A stretch of DNA of 64,000 nt from DASYKT01 sp035995185 (GTDB taxonomy: Bacteria; Acidobacteriota; Blastocatellia; Pyrinomonadales; Pyrinomonadaceae): NCBI GenBank assembly GCA_035995185.1, contig DASYKT010000061.1, positions 120,966-184,965 of the forward strand. The letters run 5' to 3'. Within the stretch, counting starts at the first letter, position 1. Every line of letters begins with the position of its first letter. Position numbers and translations under genes: made by a program. The notes under the pieces are model-generated. The model saw only the letters and a list, made by a program, of their open reading frames with translations, was not told the DNA's origin and made no database searches. Shown piece after piece: positions 28,784 through 36,667 of the stretch.

Positions 28784-28804
28784 GTTGAGTGTCTTATTGT
28801 CAAG
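28784..28804 (-). promoter_or_regulatory. HAIR-like HspR operator overlapping the dnaK promoter
   Basis: On the minus strand the site reads CTTGACA-N7-ACTCAAC, close to the HspR consensus CTTGAGT-N7-ACTCAAG. TTGACA inside the first half-site is also a perfect -35 element; a TATTAT or TATCCT -10 follows 14-17 bases downstream toward dnaK. Binding of HspR here would block the promoter directly. It lies about 90-110 bp upstream of the dnaK ATG. Confidence 0.75.
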
Positions 28805-28835
28805 TTTTATTTAGTAGGTTATGTGCAAGTCGGAC

Positions 28836-28923
28836 GAGTCAGGAAAGTCTATTGAGTCTGGCGAGTCCAGGGAGTTCAGTGAGCTGAACTGTTAGAGTCT
28901 CAAAATTCAGACTCAATAGACTT
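28836..28923. repeat. GAGTC/GACTC word repeat, family D
   Basis: The stretch is built from short related words: GTCGGACGAGTCAGG, GTCTATTGAGTCTGGCGAG, AGTTCAGTGAGCTGAACT and TTCAGACTCAATAGACTT. A second cluster of the same words is at 41487-41579. It sits between the dnaK promoter region and the padR promoter. Confidence 0.7.
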
Positions 28924-28930
28924 TTTTTTG

Positions 28931-28957
28931 TTGACATATATCCGTAACGGATATAAT
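28931..28957 (+). promoter_or_regulatory. padR promoter with a perfect 19-bp palindromic operator in the spacer
   Basis: TTGACA (28931-28936) and TATAAT (28952-28957) are consensus hexamers 15 bp apart. The 19-bp palindrome TATATCCGTAACGGATATA (28937-28955) fills the spacer and runs into the -10, so a bound PadR dimer would exclude polymerase. The GTG start at 28966 is only eight bases after the -10, so the message is probably leaderless or nearly so. Confidence 0.85.
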
Positions 28958-28965
28958 CTAATGTC

Positions 28966-29346
28966 GTGAATAAGCAAACACCCTTAACTCCAGCTGTTTT
29001 TCATATCCTGCTCGCCCTCTCTACCGGCGAACGGCATGGCTACGGGATAATGAAAGAGGTCGAAGCCGATTCGCAGGGAAAGGTGAGGATGGGCGCCGGA
29101 ACGCTTTACGGGTCACTCAAACGAATGCTCGACGCCGGGCTGGTCGTTGAAAGCGACAAGCGTAGCGACTCCGACAGGTCCGATAGGTCCGATATGCCGG
29201 AGTCCGGTGACACCCGGCGTATTTATTACCGGATCACGGGCACTGGTGAACAGGCCCTGGCCGAAGAACTCGATCGTTTGAGGCATTTGGTGACGATCAC
29301 TAAGGAACGCGAACTTTTACCAAAAACATTTGCTTATGGCGGATGA
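28966..29346 (+). CDS. PadR-family transcriptional regulator with an internal repeat-derived insertion
   Basis: The 126-residue protein has the PadR winged-helix pattern: LTPAVFHILLALSTGERHGYGIMKEVE, GKVRMGAGTLYGSLKRMLDAGLV, RRIYYRITGTGEQALAEEL. Between the beta-wing strands there is an unusual hydrophilic insert (SDKRSDSDRSDRSDMPESGD) encoded by tandem GTCCGATAG-like words at 29150-29214, which looks like expansion of an intergenic repeat into the gene. The palindromic operator in its own promoter suggests autoregulation. It starts with GTG and overlaps the next gene, a membrane protein that is the usual partner of PadR in these genomes. Confidence 0.88.
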   Translation: MNKQTPLTPAVFHILLALSTGERHGYGIMKEVEADSQGKVRMGAGTLYGSLKRMLDAGLVVESDKRSDSDRSDRSDMPESGDTRRIYYRITGTGEQALAEELDRLRHLVTITKERELLPKTFAYGG

Positions 29347-29929
29347 AAGACATTCAGTTTTCCGAAAGCTGTATAAGAAGCTGGTCGCTCTTTACCCAAA
29401 GCCGTTCCGCGAGCGGTTTGGAGAATCGATGATGCAGACTTTTGACGATCTTTGCCGCGAAGGGAATTCCTACATTTTTATGCAATGGCTGCTCGCAGAA
29501 ACATTGTTTGCCGCAGCACGAGAAAATATGTTATCGATCAACTCGAGAAATATCATGAAAAACATCACCGCACCTCCAACCGCCGCCCTGATAAGTTTTG
29601 TGCTTGTCTTGCCGCTCGGATTAATGTTCCTGATATTTTTGTCTGAAATAGAACCTTTGATCACGGGAACTAAATATTTTCTGACCACGGATGGCCAACA
29701 GGTGAATATGCTCGGCCGCGTGATCATGTTGGGCGGAATGCTGGCCTTGCCTGTGGCTTTCGTGTGGAATTTGATACCGGTCGTGAGAACCGCCAGGCTG
29801 GAAGGAAAGTTATTCGTTCACACGGCCAATCTGATGCTCGTTGTAGCGATCCTTTTGCTTATCGCAGCGACCTGGGGCGGATTGGCGTTGGAAACGGTCA
29901 GCTGCGGTATGGGAATTTCCTGTGATTAG
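29336..29929 (+). CDS. Membrane protein partner of PadR, permease-N-terminus-like
   Basis: The 197-residue protein begins with an amphipathic region typical of the N-terminus of acidobacterial ABC-permease-like proteins (YKKLVALYPKPFRERFGESM, QTFDDLCREG), followed by about three membrane helices (AALISFVLVLPLGLMFLIFL, VIMLGGMLALPVAFVWNLI, NLMLVVAILLLIAATWGGL). No MacB or FtsX extracellular domain is present, so it is not a full permease. The ATG at 29336 overlaps the end of padR, so the two are co-translated. The transported substrate, if any, is unknown. Confidence 0.75.
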   Translation: MADERHSVFRKLYKKLVALYPKPFRERFGESMMQTFDDLCREGNSYIFMQWLLAETLFAAARENMLSINSRNIMKNITAPPTAALISFVLVLPLGLMFLIFLSEIEPLITGTKYFLTTDGQQVNMLGRVIMLGGMLALPVAFVWNLIPVVRTARLEGKLFVHTANLMLVVAILLLIAATWGGLALETVSCGMGISCD

Positions 29930-29992
29930 TAGAAAACGTTCACTTAAATGGTGTTGACTATAAAGATAAAATTGTCTTGATGAGTGATACAT

Positions 29993-30062
29993 TTCGTGTG
30001 TTTAGTGTGATTTGTGGTAAAACTTCCGGAAATTAACCACGAAACGCACGAAATACACGAAG
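29993..30062. repeat. Dyad repeat, family A
   Basis: TTCGTGTGTTTAGTGTGATT then TGTGGT on the left is mirrored by ACCACGAAACGCACGAAA then TACACGAA on the right, around TTCCGGAA. It lies between the convergent PadR-operon end and the membrane-protein gene at 30180. Confidence 0.85.
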
Positions 30063-30124
30063 TTCATCCGCCACGCTTTAGTTTAAATTGCAAATAAACG
30101 AATTTGCGGGTAACGCCGCTTAAA

Positions 30125-30165
30125 AATAAAAAAGCCGCTCTCGTCAGGCGGCTTTCATTTTTAAC
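30125..30165 (-). terminator. Intrinsic terminator for the gene at 30180
   Basis: AAAGCCGCC and GGCGGCTTT-type arms (AGCCGC / GCGGCT) enclose a short loop. On the minus strand the stem is followed by TTTTTTATTTTT. It lies 15-50 bp after the stop codon of the minus-strand membrane protein gene. Confidence 0.85.
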
Positions 30166-30179
30166 CGGGCACACGCGGC

Positions 30180-31154
30180 CTACGGCAAACTCAATGTTTT
30201 TTCGGTCTGGTCGAAATCGGCGGAGAGCGCCGAGTATTTATCCGACGGGGCCCAGATTTGAAAAATATACAAATTATTTTTGTCCTGAGCGGCGATTAAA
30301 TGAGTAGTAGTACTGGCGTCCACCGCTTTGTCGCGCCGGCTAAAGATACTTTTACGTGCCGGGTAAGCTCCGACCTGGACATCGTAGTCGGCGATCACGC
30401 TAAAAGGACCGACCGCCGTGCCCCGGTACTTTTGCAGGATCTCGGACATCTTTTCCTTCATGTGCGCTTTGGCCGTGTCTGCCGGCAGCACCTGCAGGGC
30501 GGCAAACATTTTCTTGTCAAAATTCACCGCGAACATCTTCGCGTCCGGCGCCTGAACTTTTGCTTCCGGCGTGTTGGGCGAAACCAGGCTCCATCCGCCG
30601 GGCAAATTTATCTTAACGCCGGACGGGTCGTTGAACGGTTTTCCGATCACCTGTGTTTTTAACGCCGTGATCTCACTGTTATTCGAAAACGAGATCGTCT
30701 CCTGGTAAAAGACAAAATTTACCAGCACCAAATATGCGATCGCGCCGAAGACCGAAAAAACGGCCAGCGTGGCCAGCGCCGTCATACCGGGAATGGACCT
30801 GCGCTGCGGTTTTGCGAGCGCGTGATAATGTTCGGGAGCAATATGCTGAATGGTTACAAAATCGGCGTCAGGGGGGACGGCAAGCGATGTTATTTCCTCG
30901 AAATAGATCGGCTGGTTTTCCCCCGATTGATCTGCGGATTCCGCGGCCTGTGCTCCGGCTTCACCGGAATTTCTTCCCCATGAACGAATATCAAACATCC
31001 AGCCCAGCAGCCGCCAATCTCCCGCATCGGAAGAAAAGATCAACGAGTCGTCATTGAGATGTTTTTCTACGTACCATCTTTTAATGGTTTCCATATCGAC
31101 AGCTGGGTGCTCTCGACCATCGGTCGTCACGACCGCGAAAGTTTCGCCGTTCAT
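30180..31154 (-). CDS. Single-pass membrane protein with GYF_2-like N-terminal domain, function unknown
   Basis: From the ATG at 31154 the protein (324 residues) has a cytoplasmic domain with TDGREHPAVDMETIKRWYVE and DSLIFSSDAGDWRLLGWMFD, resembling a GYF_2-like domain. One membrane helix follows (TALATLAVFSVFGAIAYLVL), then an extracytoplasmic domain with KINLPGGWSLVSPNTPEAKV and GAYPARKSIFSRRDKAVDAS, similar to domains with PsbP/MOG1-like folds. A strong GAAGGAGAT site decides this start. Open frame continues 34 codons upstream to a TTG and encodes a degenerate zinc-ribbon-like CRSSCGN segment, which may be a decayed start of a longer version. No partner gene is evident. Confidence 0.65.
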   Translation of the reverse strand: MNGETFAVVTTDGREHPAVDMETIKRWYVEKHLNDDSLIFSSDAGDWRLLGWMFDIRSWGRNSGEAGAQAAESADQSGENQPIYFEEITSLAVPPDADFVTIQHIAPEHYHALAKPQRRSIPGMTALATLAVFSVFGAIAYLVLVNFVFYQETISFSNNSEITALKTQVIGKPFNDPSGVKINLPGGWSLVSPNTPEAKVQAPDAKMFAVNFDKKMFAALQVLPADTAKAHMKEKMSEILQKYRGTAVGPFSVIADYDVQVGAYPARKSIFSRRDKAVDASTTTHLIAAQDKNNLYIFQIWAPSDKYSALSADFDQTEKTLSLP

Positions 31155-31325
31155 ATTGAGATCTCCTTCAACTTCAGGATCGTCGCCTTTTTTAATGGAA
31201 GAACATCGGGAAAGAGCTCCCGGAAAGGCGTTGCCGCAGGACGATCGGCAATACAAACATTTTAATAAAAATGTTTAACAAATTACAACACTTATTTTTG
31301 GCTTTGCTTATAAAGTCACGGATAC

Positions 31326-31396
31326 GGCCACGAATGTCACCAATAATACGAATAAAGGGCTTTTTAATTCGTGTTATTGGTGTAATTAGTGGCGAA
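31326..31396. repeat. Dyad repeat, family A
   Basis: GGCCACGAATGTCACCAATA then ATACGAATAA is mirrored by TTAATTCGTGTTATTGGTGT then AATTAGTGGC. This copy is almost identical, including its CTTTTTAATTCG centre, to the one at 48376-48444, so these two are the most recently duplicated copies in the window. Confidence 0.88.
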
Positions 31397-31469
31397 TAAG
31401 AACTGTGTGGTTTTACATATTAAATTAAATAGAAAACCGTCTTTATAGACAAAGCCAGCGATTTTCTAT

Positions 31470-32054
31470 TTACGATTTTTTACCGTCTTCATTGAGGAGC
31501 CTGGCGATATGGAATATATAGTGCATGCCCGAGAAGAAGGCAAAAGCGCCCACAAAAGCATAAACCACAGGCAGATAGAAGCCGTTTATCGAGGGAAAGG
31601 CGGCGGCGATCAACACCAGCCCGATGGCGGCGACCTGTACGCCGGTACTGATCTTTCCCAGTAGGGAAGGCTTAAATCCGCGAAACCCGGTAACTATATG
31701 GATCGCGCCGGCAACTACCACGATAAGCACATCGCGGCCGATCACCAGCGCCGTCACCCAAAACGGGATCGGCAGGTGCCTGACCGAGGGAACCATGCCC
31801 GGAATGGTCAGGGCGATAAAGGCCGTGGTCATCAGCAGCTTGTCCGCGGCCGGATCGATGATCAGCCCGAGTGAGGATTGCTGGTCAAACCGGCGCGCGA
31901 TAAAACCGTCGAGGCCATCGGAAAGCCCCGCGAGCAAAAACACGGCCAGCGCCCAGCCAAATTCCTGATAGTAGAGCAAAATGGCAAAGATCGGAATCAG
32001 CGCCATGCGCATAAAGGTCAGGATATTGGGAATGGTCAGTACTCTGCTAGGCAT
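31470..32054 (-). CDS. pgsA: CDP-diacylglycerol--glycerol-3-phosphate 3-phosphatidyltransferase-like enzyme
   Basis: The 194-residue membrane protein carries the CDP-alcohol phosphotransferase signature: SDGLDGFIARRFDQ, then SLGLIIDPAADKLL, fitting DG-x2-AR-x8-G-x3-D-x3-D. About five membrane helices follow. PgsA makes phosphatidylglycerol-phosphate from CDP-diacylglycerol and glycerol 3-phosphate in the inner membrane. The family also includes other CDP-alcohol transferases, so the exact acceptor is inferred from length and N-terminal LTIPNILTFMRM. Its start overlaps the end of the metallophosphoesterase gene by 8 bp, so they form an operon. Confidence 0.88.
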   Translation of the reverse strand: MPSRVLTIPNILTFMRMALIPIFAILLYYQEFGWALAVFLLAGLSDGLDGFIARRFDQQSSLGLIIDPAADKLLMTTAFIALTIPGMVPSVRHLPIPFWVTALVIGRDVLIVVVAGAIHIVTGFRGFKPSLLGKISTGVQVAAIGLVLIAAAFPSINGFYLPVVYAFVGAFAFFSGMHYIFHIARLLNEDGKKS

Positions 32055-32931
32055 TTTCGCTCCGGAGTTCGATAACGGATACTTCCGGCGGACAGCCGTA
32101 GCGCATCGGCAGCACCACGGTCCCTATTCCGCGCGTAATATAAATTTGAGTCTCGCCGCGGCGGTGCAGCCCGCTCGACAGGCGCCTTTGCCGGCGCGGG
32201 AAAAGAATGCTTTCCTTTGTTTCGCGCAAGCGGATCTGCCCGCCGTGCGTGTGCCCGCTTAACATCAGGTCTATGCGGGCCGGTTCCGCCATCCGGATGA
32301 TAGAAGGATTATGCGCCAGCAGCAATTTCATTTCCTTTTTATGCGAGCCCTTTAACGCCGCCGGGAGATCGGTCAATCCCACCAGCAGATCGTCGACCCC
32401 GGCCAGCCAGATCGAAGCGCCGTTATATTCCAAACGAAAACCTTCGTTATTCAGCACGCGGATCCCCTCGTTTTTCATCATGTCCGAGATCAGGGTGCCG
32501 TTTGTCCAGTGATCGTGATTGCCCATCACCGCGTATACGCCATGCTTTGCGCGAAGTTTGCCCATCGCTTCTACTACCGGCGGAATATAACTATCGTCGT
32601 GCGATATGTAATCGCCGGTCAGCGCGATGATATCCGGCGCCAGTTCATTGGCCTGGTTAAAAGCGCGCATGATGTGCTTTATGTCCGTGTACGGGCTGTG
32701 ATGTATGTCGGAAAGCTGCACGATGCGAAAGCCGTCAAATTTTTTAGGCAGCCGCGCCAGGCGCACGGTAACGTTTTCGACAATTATGGAATTTGCCTCA
32801 GCCAGGGCTTCACGCGCCACGCTGGAAAGTCTCCCCGCCAGATCGCGAAACGGCGTCGGGGATTTTGCCGCGGCATTCAGACGCTGCGAAAGCTTGACCT
32901 TTTTTTGGCTGGTTCCACGCATAATAACCAT
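32047..32931 (-). CDS. Calcineurin-like metallophosphoesterase
   Basis: Binuclear-metal phosphoesterase motifs are all visible in 294 residues: VQLSDIHHSPY (first metal site), ALTGDYI (second), VMGNHDHW (third, GNHD/E), LLLAHNP and LSGHTHGGQIRL. This subgroup (YaeI-like) includes membrane-associated phosphodiesterases acting on lipids or nucleotides; the substrate cannot be read. No hydrophobic leader is seen, only a basic N-terminus. The start could be three codons later (32922). It is co-transcribed with pgsA, which suggests a link with lipid metabolism. Confidence 0.88.
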   Translation of the reverse strand: MVIMRGTSQKKVKLSQRLNAAAKSPTPFRDLAGRLSSVAREALAEANSIIVENVTVRLARLPKKFDGFRIVQLSDIHHSPYTDIKHIMRAFNQANELAPDIIALTGDYISHDDSYIPPVVEAMGKLRAKHGVYAVMGNHDHWTNGTLISDMMKNEGIRVLNNEGFRLEYNGASIWLAGVDDLLVGLTDLPAALKGSHKKEMKLLLAHNPSIIRMAEPARIDLMLSGHTHGGQIRLRETKESILFPRRQRRLSSGLHRRGETQIYITRGIGTVVLPMRYGCPPEVSVIELRSENA

Positions 32932-33301
32932 AACTCTGCAGCACTTAGATGCACGAAAAAGGCATCCGCGGAGTATAAGGTTAGACTAAATTATTTGGGA
33001 ACCCAAAGCAAAGAGGGAAAGTTTAAGGTGAACTAGCTTAAGAGATTATGATCATCCAAGATTCGGAAAGGTTTTCTTAAATTGCCACTAGCTTTAGCTA
33101 GTGGACAAGGAAACCAGATTGATCAGGGGGCTTTAGCCCAAATGAAGATTTGGCTAAAGCCAGGCAAAACCAAGCTGCCGCCAACCACTAGCTAAAGCTA
33201 GTGGCAATTTATTTCAAAAAAGCGGCGCCGCGTTTTCTTAAGGGCTGTTTATTAAGAAAGGAAATTGCTCAAACTACGAACCTTACACGGCGCCACACTT
33301 G
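32932..33301. repeat. Intergenic region with an intact family B dyad repeat
   Basis: ATTGCCACTAGCTTTAGCTA then GTGG at 33080-33103 is mirrored at 33185-33210 (CCACTAGCTAAAGCTAGTGG then CAAT). The inner part has a second palindrome: GGGCTTTAGCCC, AAATG, and TTTGGCTAAAGCC. After it, toward 33230, GCGGCGCCGC is followed on the minus strand by a T-run and may end the TonB-receptor transcript. No gene is seen. Confidence 0.85.
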
Positions 33302-35506
33302 TTAGAAGAACCGGACCGTATAGCCAAAGCGCACGCCGCGTCCGATCTCCGGAGATATATCCTTAATAAAGGAAATGTGATTCAGATAAAATTCATCGCC
33401 CAAATTGTACGCATTGACCGAGAAAATATGCGCGTAATGCTTTTTAAGAAAGATATATGAGCCCGCGATATTAAAAAGCTTATTTCCATCGGTCGGCGTC
33501 TCATTAACAAACACATTATTTTGGGTCGCGGTCATAATATATTCCGGGCGAATGCTGGCTCCCTTGTAATGAAAATCCACGCCCACGCGTCCGCGCGCCG
33601 GCGCAATGCGCGGAAGAAACGTTCCGCCCTTCAGCTTGGCATTCACATAATCAAAACCGCCCAGGACGTTGAGATATTTATGCACCTTCATGTCCACGCT
33701 TAGCTCGGTCCCCATAAAGCGGCTGTCGTGCTGCAGGTAATTTGCGATCTCCAGGCCGCTTCCGGGATCTGTGACGCCGGTCGGCGCCAGGAAAACAAAA
33801 TTCTTGATTCCGTAATAAAAAATATTAGCTTCGGCATGCATCCAGTTGTTCTGCTGGCGGAGCGAAAGATCGAGCCCGTCATTTTTTTCCATCTTTAGCG
33901 CCGGATCGCCCACTTCAAAAGCGAGCGTGCCGTCGTGCGGGCCGTTATTATAAAGTTCCTCAAGCGCTGGGGCGCGTTCGGCGTGAGTGTAATTGGCAAC
34001 AAAAGCACCGCCCTCCCAAAGAGAGACTCGCATTCCCGCTGCTCCGGAAAAACCGGTAAAGTCACGATGGATCAGTACAGGGTCTTCGGGGCGATATCGA
34101 TTATTTTCTACCCGGCCGCCGAATTGAAAAGTCACCCGTTCCAGGTTCAATTCTTCTAAGGCGAATGCCGAAATAGCATCTTGTTTAACCGGGCCGTTGA
34201 TCAAAATTTCGTCGCCGACGGTCGAATAGTTTCTATGGAAGCCTTCGAAACCAAAACGCCCGGTCAGCATGCCACGCTTTCGCTGGTCAAACATTCCGCG
34301 ATAGTTATAAACACGGTTACGAAAGGTAGTGCCCACCTCGTCTTCGACCAATTCCTGGTGGCGATAATTGCTATGATCAAAGGTGAATTTTACGTCGCTG
34401 ATAAAAGAATCGAGATCGGTAAAACCACCGTTCACACGAAAATCATTGCGCCACATCCGCAAGCTGCGAAGCTCGGCGGCAGGATCATTGAAATCGAGGG
34501 GAATGCCATAGCGATTTTGGTAGAAGTTGTAATTTCCACTAATGAACGCTTTTTTCGTGTAATAACCGAAACCGGCGGTGCCGCTGGCGCTGCGGGTGAA
34601 AGAATTAACGACTTTGCCGAAATCGCCGCCGGCGCTGTAATCGCTTGTTCGCTGGCCGCTGCCGTTACCCCAAAACATCCAGTTTTTGGTGCCGTACTCG
34701 ATTCCGCCGCCGCTCGAACCCTGATCATTGTTCGTCCCGCCGACCGCAGAAAAATATCCGCGCAGGCCGGGATGTACACCTTCGTCATGCCCGCTGATGG
34801 CATTAACCACGCCGCCGATGGCGCTGCTGCCGTAAAGTAAAGTAGCGGGGCCTTTTACTACCTCGATCCTTTCAATAGCAAAAATGTCTACCGGCTCAGA
34901 GTGGTCACCCGACTGCGAAGCCAGTGAACCGACGCTGACACCGTCAGTCGTAACTTTCACCCGGTCGCCGTCAAAGCCGCGAATTACGGGCCGCGAATTT
35001 CCCGGGCCGAATGAACGCTTGGAAATTCCAGGTTCCGTGTTCAACACTTCGCCAAGGCCGACCGCCGCTCGTTGGATAATCTTGTTGGAATCAACTGAAG
35101 TGACCGAAGCAATGGCCTCGAAGGTAGATTGCTCAGTTCCGCTTGCACTTACCGTGACTTGTGCATTCACTCCGGTTATCTGAAGCTGAAAATCCGTGTT
35201 TGCAGTGGAGCCCGCCGTCACCACTACTGTTTTTGCCTGATCGGAAAATCCTTCCAAATGTGACAAAACCGTGTAGCGTCCGGGTGGAATATTATCTAAA
35301 ACATAATTTCCATCGGCGTCCGCCTGCACGGAGCGTCTGAGTTCCGTGACGCGTATCATCGTGCCGGGGAGGGCAGAACCGTCATTGCCGAAAGTCACCT
35401 TGCCGTTTATCTGGCCGCTCACCGGAGAGGTTTGCGCGGCCGCCGTCAGCGATATCGCCGTAAGTAAAAACAAAAAGAGAAATGTGTATTTGATCGCGTG
35501 CTTCAT
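33302..35506 (-). CDS. TonB-dependent outer-membrane receptor, ZnuD-like
   Basis: The 734-residue receptor has a signal peptide (FLFLFLLTAISLTAAAQ), an N-terminal carboxypeptidase-regulatory-like domain (about 30-110, NGKVTFGNDGSALPG, YVLDNIPPGRYTVLSHLEG), a plug domain (about 125-240, GISKRSFGPGNSRPVIRGF, VEVVKGPATLLYGSSAIGGV) and a 22-strand-type barrel ending in Phe-Phe. The barrel stretch ERAPALEELYNNGPHDG followed by FEVGDPALKMEK, and the C-terminal GDEFYLNHISFIKD, resemble the zinc receptor ZnuD of Neisseria; His-rich loop HSNYRHQE fits metal binding. Zinc uptake is therefore likely but inferred. It appears monocistronic. Confidence 0.85.
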   Translation of the reverse strand: MKHAIKYTFLFLFLLTAISLTAAAQTSPVSGQINGKVTFGNDGSALPGTMIRVTELRRSVQADADGNYVLDNIPPGRYTVLSHLEGFSDQAKTVVVTAGSTANTDFQLQITGVNAQVTVSASGTEQSTFEAIASVTSVDSNKIIQRAAVGLGEVLNTEPGISKRSFGPGNSRPVIRGFDGDRVKVTTDGVSVGSLASQSGDHSEPVDIFAIERIEVVKGPATLLYGSSAIGGVVNAISGHDEGVHPGLRGYFSAVGGTNNDQGSSGGGIEYGTKNWMFWGNGSGQRTSDYSAGGDFGKVVNSFTRSASGTAGFGYYTKKAFISGNYNFYQNRYGIPLDFNDPAAELRSLRMWRNDFRVNGGFTDLDSFISDVKFTFDHSNYRHQELVEDEVGTTFRNRVYNYRGMFDQRKRGMLTGRFGFEGFHRNYSTVGDEILINGPVKQDAISAFALEELNLERVTFQFGGRVENNRYRPEDPVLIHRDFTGFSGAAGMRVSLWEGGAFVANYTHAERAPALEELYNNGPHDGTLAFEVGDPALKMEKNDGLDLSLRQQNNWMHAEANIFYYGIKNFVFLAPTGVTDPGSGLEIANYLQHDSRFMGTELSVDMKVHKYLNVLGGFDYVNAKLKGGTFLPRIAPARGRVGVDFHYKGASIRPEYIMTATQNNVFVNETPTDGNKLFNIAGSYIFLKKHYAHIFSVNAYNLGDEFYLNHISFIKDISPEIGRGVRFGYTVRFF

Positions 35507-35645
35507 AATTGGGCTGACCTAAACCGAGATGGTTCTAAGTAAGAAGCTTAGCGGGAAATGTTTATTATCTTATGAAGAATTTCACAAACGGCAGGATTCG
35601 GGCAATGAACGGACAATTCGATTTGGGATTTGGGAATGCGGATTT

Positions 35646-35731
35646 GTATTATTCGTGTAATTAGTGCAATTCGTGGCTAATTTAAGAAAATAACATCGGC
35701 CACTAATTACACGAATAAGAATTATATTTTC
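35646..35731. repeat. Dyad repeat, family A, abutting the response-regulator stop codon
   Basis: TATTCGTGTAATTAGTGCAA then TTCGTGGC on the left is mirrored by GGCCACTAATTACACGAATA on the right. The stop codon of the LytTR gene (35722-35724) lies at the edge of the right arm. Confidence 0.85.
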
Positions 35732-36501
35732 AGCAATCTTTCTCTTAACAATTTCGACTGCATCCGGCTGACGGAAAGTTCCTGCTGGTTTTTGAGTGTC
35801 ACGGCGTAGGTGCCGCCGGGCATCGGGCTGATGCGCGCGATCATTTCCACATTGGCCAGCGAACCGCGGGAAAGCCGCACGAATTTATTGGGATCGAGCC
35901 GCGCCTCAAGATCTTTCAGCCGGTGGTTGATGATAAAGCGCTGATTTTGCGCGGTGGTGATATTTAGCAGTTCGCCGTCGGCCACCACCGAAGCGATCTC
36001 TCGCACCGGCAGCAGGTAAATGTCATCGCGGCGCTTGACCGGAATTCTTTCCAGATACCGCGGCTCAAAGGCATCGTCGTAAATCTCCGCGACAGTTTTC
36101 AGCTTCTCGGCTTCGTGCTCCAGAACGTCCGCCTGTTCCAATCTTTCCGAGGCGCGCTGCAGCGTTTCCCGCAAGCGAGCTTTCTCGATCGGCTTGAGCA
36201 GGTAATCGACCGCGTTTACTTCAAAAGCCTGCACGGCGTATTCGTCATAAGCGGTGACAAAAGCCACCAGCGGAAGCTGATTTTTGCGCAGCAGCTTTAC
36301 GACTTCGAGGCCCGTGGCTTCGGGCATTTGCAGGTCAAGCAGCGCCAGGTCGGGTTTTTTCTCTTTGATCAGCTCCACTGCTTCGGCGCCGTTTTCCGCT
36401 TCGCCGACCAGTTCCACCTGTTCAAATTCCTGCAGGATAGCTTTCAGGAAAGAACGCGCGGGGCGCTCGTCGTCGGCAATGATCACTCGTAATTTGTTCA
36501 T
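35722..36501 (-). CDS. LytTR-family response regulator
   Basis: The 259-residue protein has a receiver domain with the acidic pocket (IIADDERPARSF), the phosphoacceptor Asp in ALLDLQMPE, the Thr and Lys switch residues (AFVTAYDEYAVQAF, YLLKPIEKA), and a C-terminal LytTR DNA-binding domain (IPVKRRDDIYLLPVREIASV, KFVRLSRGSLANVEMIARI). The start is the MNKLRVIIADDE methionine at 36501. It follows its kinase after about 166 bp, a spacer occupied by a family B dyad repeat. LytTR regulators often control cell-envelope or competence functions; targets are unknown here. Confidence 0.93.
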   Translation of the reverse strand: MNKLRVIIADDERPARSFLKAILQEFEQVELVGEAENGAEAVELIKEKKPDLALLDLQMPEATGLEVVKLLRKNQLPLVAFVTAYDEYAVQAFEVNAVDYLLKPIEKARLRETLQRASERLEQADVLEHEAEKLKTVAEIYDDAFEPRYLERIPVKRRDDIYLLPVREIASVVADGELLNITTAQNQRFIINHRLKDLEARLDPNKFVRLSRGSLANVEMIARISPMPGGTYAVTLKNQQELSVSRMQSKLLRERLLKI

Positions 36502-36520
36502 ACGTGCCTTTAATGGCATA

Positions 36521-36655
36521 AATTGCCACTAGCTTTAGCTAGTGGGTCTAAGGTCCGGAATTTTTTGTAGGCTTTAGCCGAATCATTTTATTTCGGCTAA
36601 AGCCTGTGCAAAAACAAGGCTTGCTTAACCACTAGCTAAAGCTAGTGGCAATTCA
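36521..36655. repeat. Family B dyad repeat between kinase and response regulator
   Basis: AATTGCCACTAGCTTTAGCT then AGTGG on the left is mirrored by CCACTAGCTAAAGCTAGTGG then CAATT on the right; the centre has its own dyad GGCTTTAGCCGAA / TTCGGCTAAAGCC. It fills the 166-bp gap between two cotranscribed regulator genes. Confidence 0.9.
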
Positions 36656-36667
36656 AACTGTACAGAG

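Noticed and set aside
31155..31256. 34-residue N-terminal extension with a zinc-ribbon-like CRSSCGN segment for the gene at 30180
   Set aside because: A strong ribosome site (GAAGGAGAT) lies directly before the ATG at 31154, and the Cys spacing of the extension is irregular. It is kept only as a possible decayed start.
34181..34840. 219-codon plus-strand frame inside the TonB receptor gene
   Set aside because: Antisense to barrel-coding sequence of a clear receptor; the translation is low-complexity Ala/Ile-rich.
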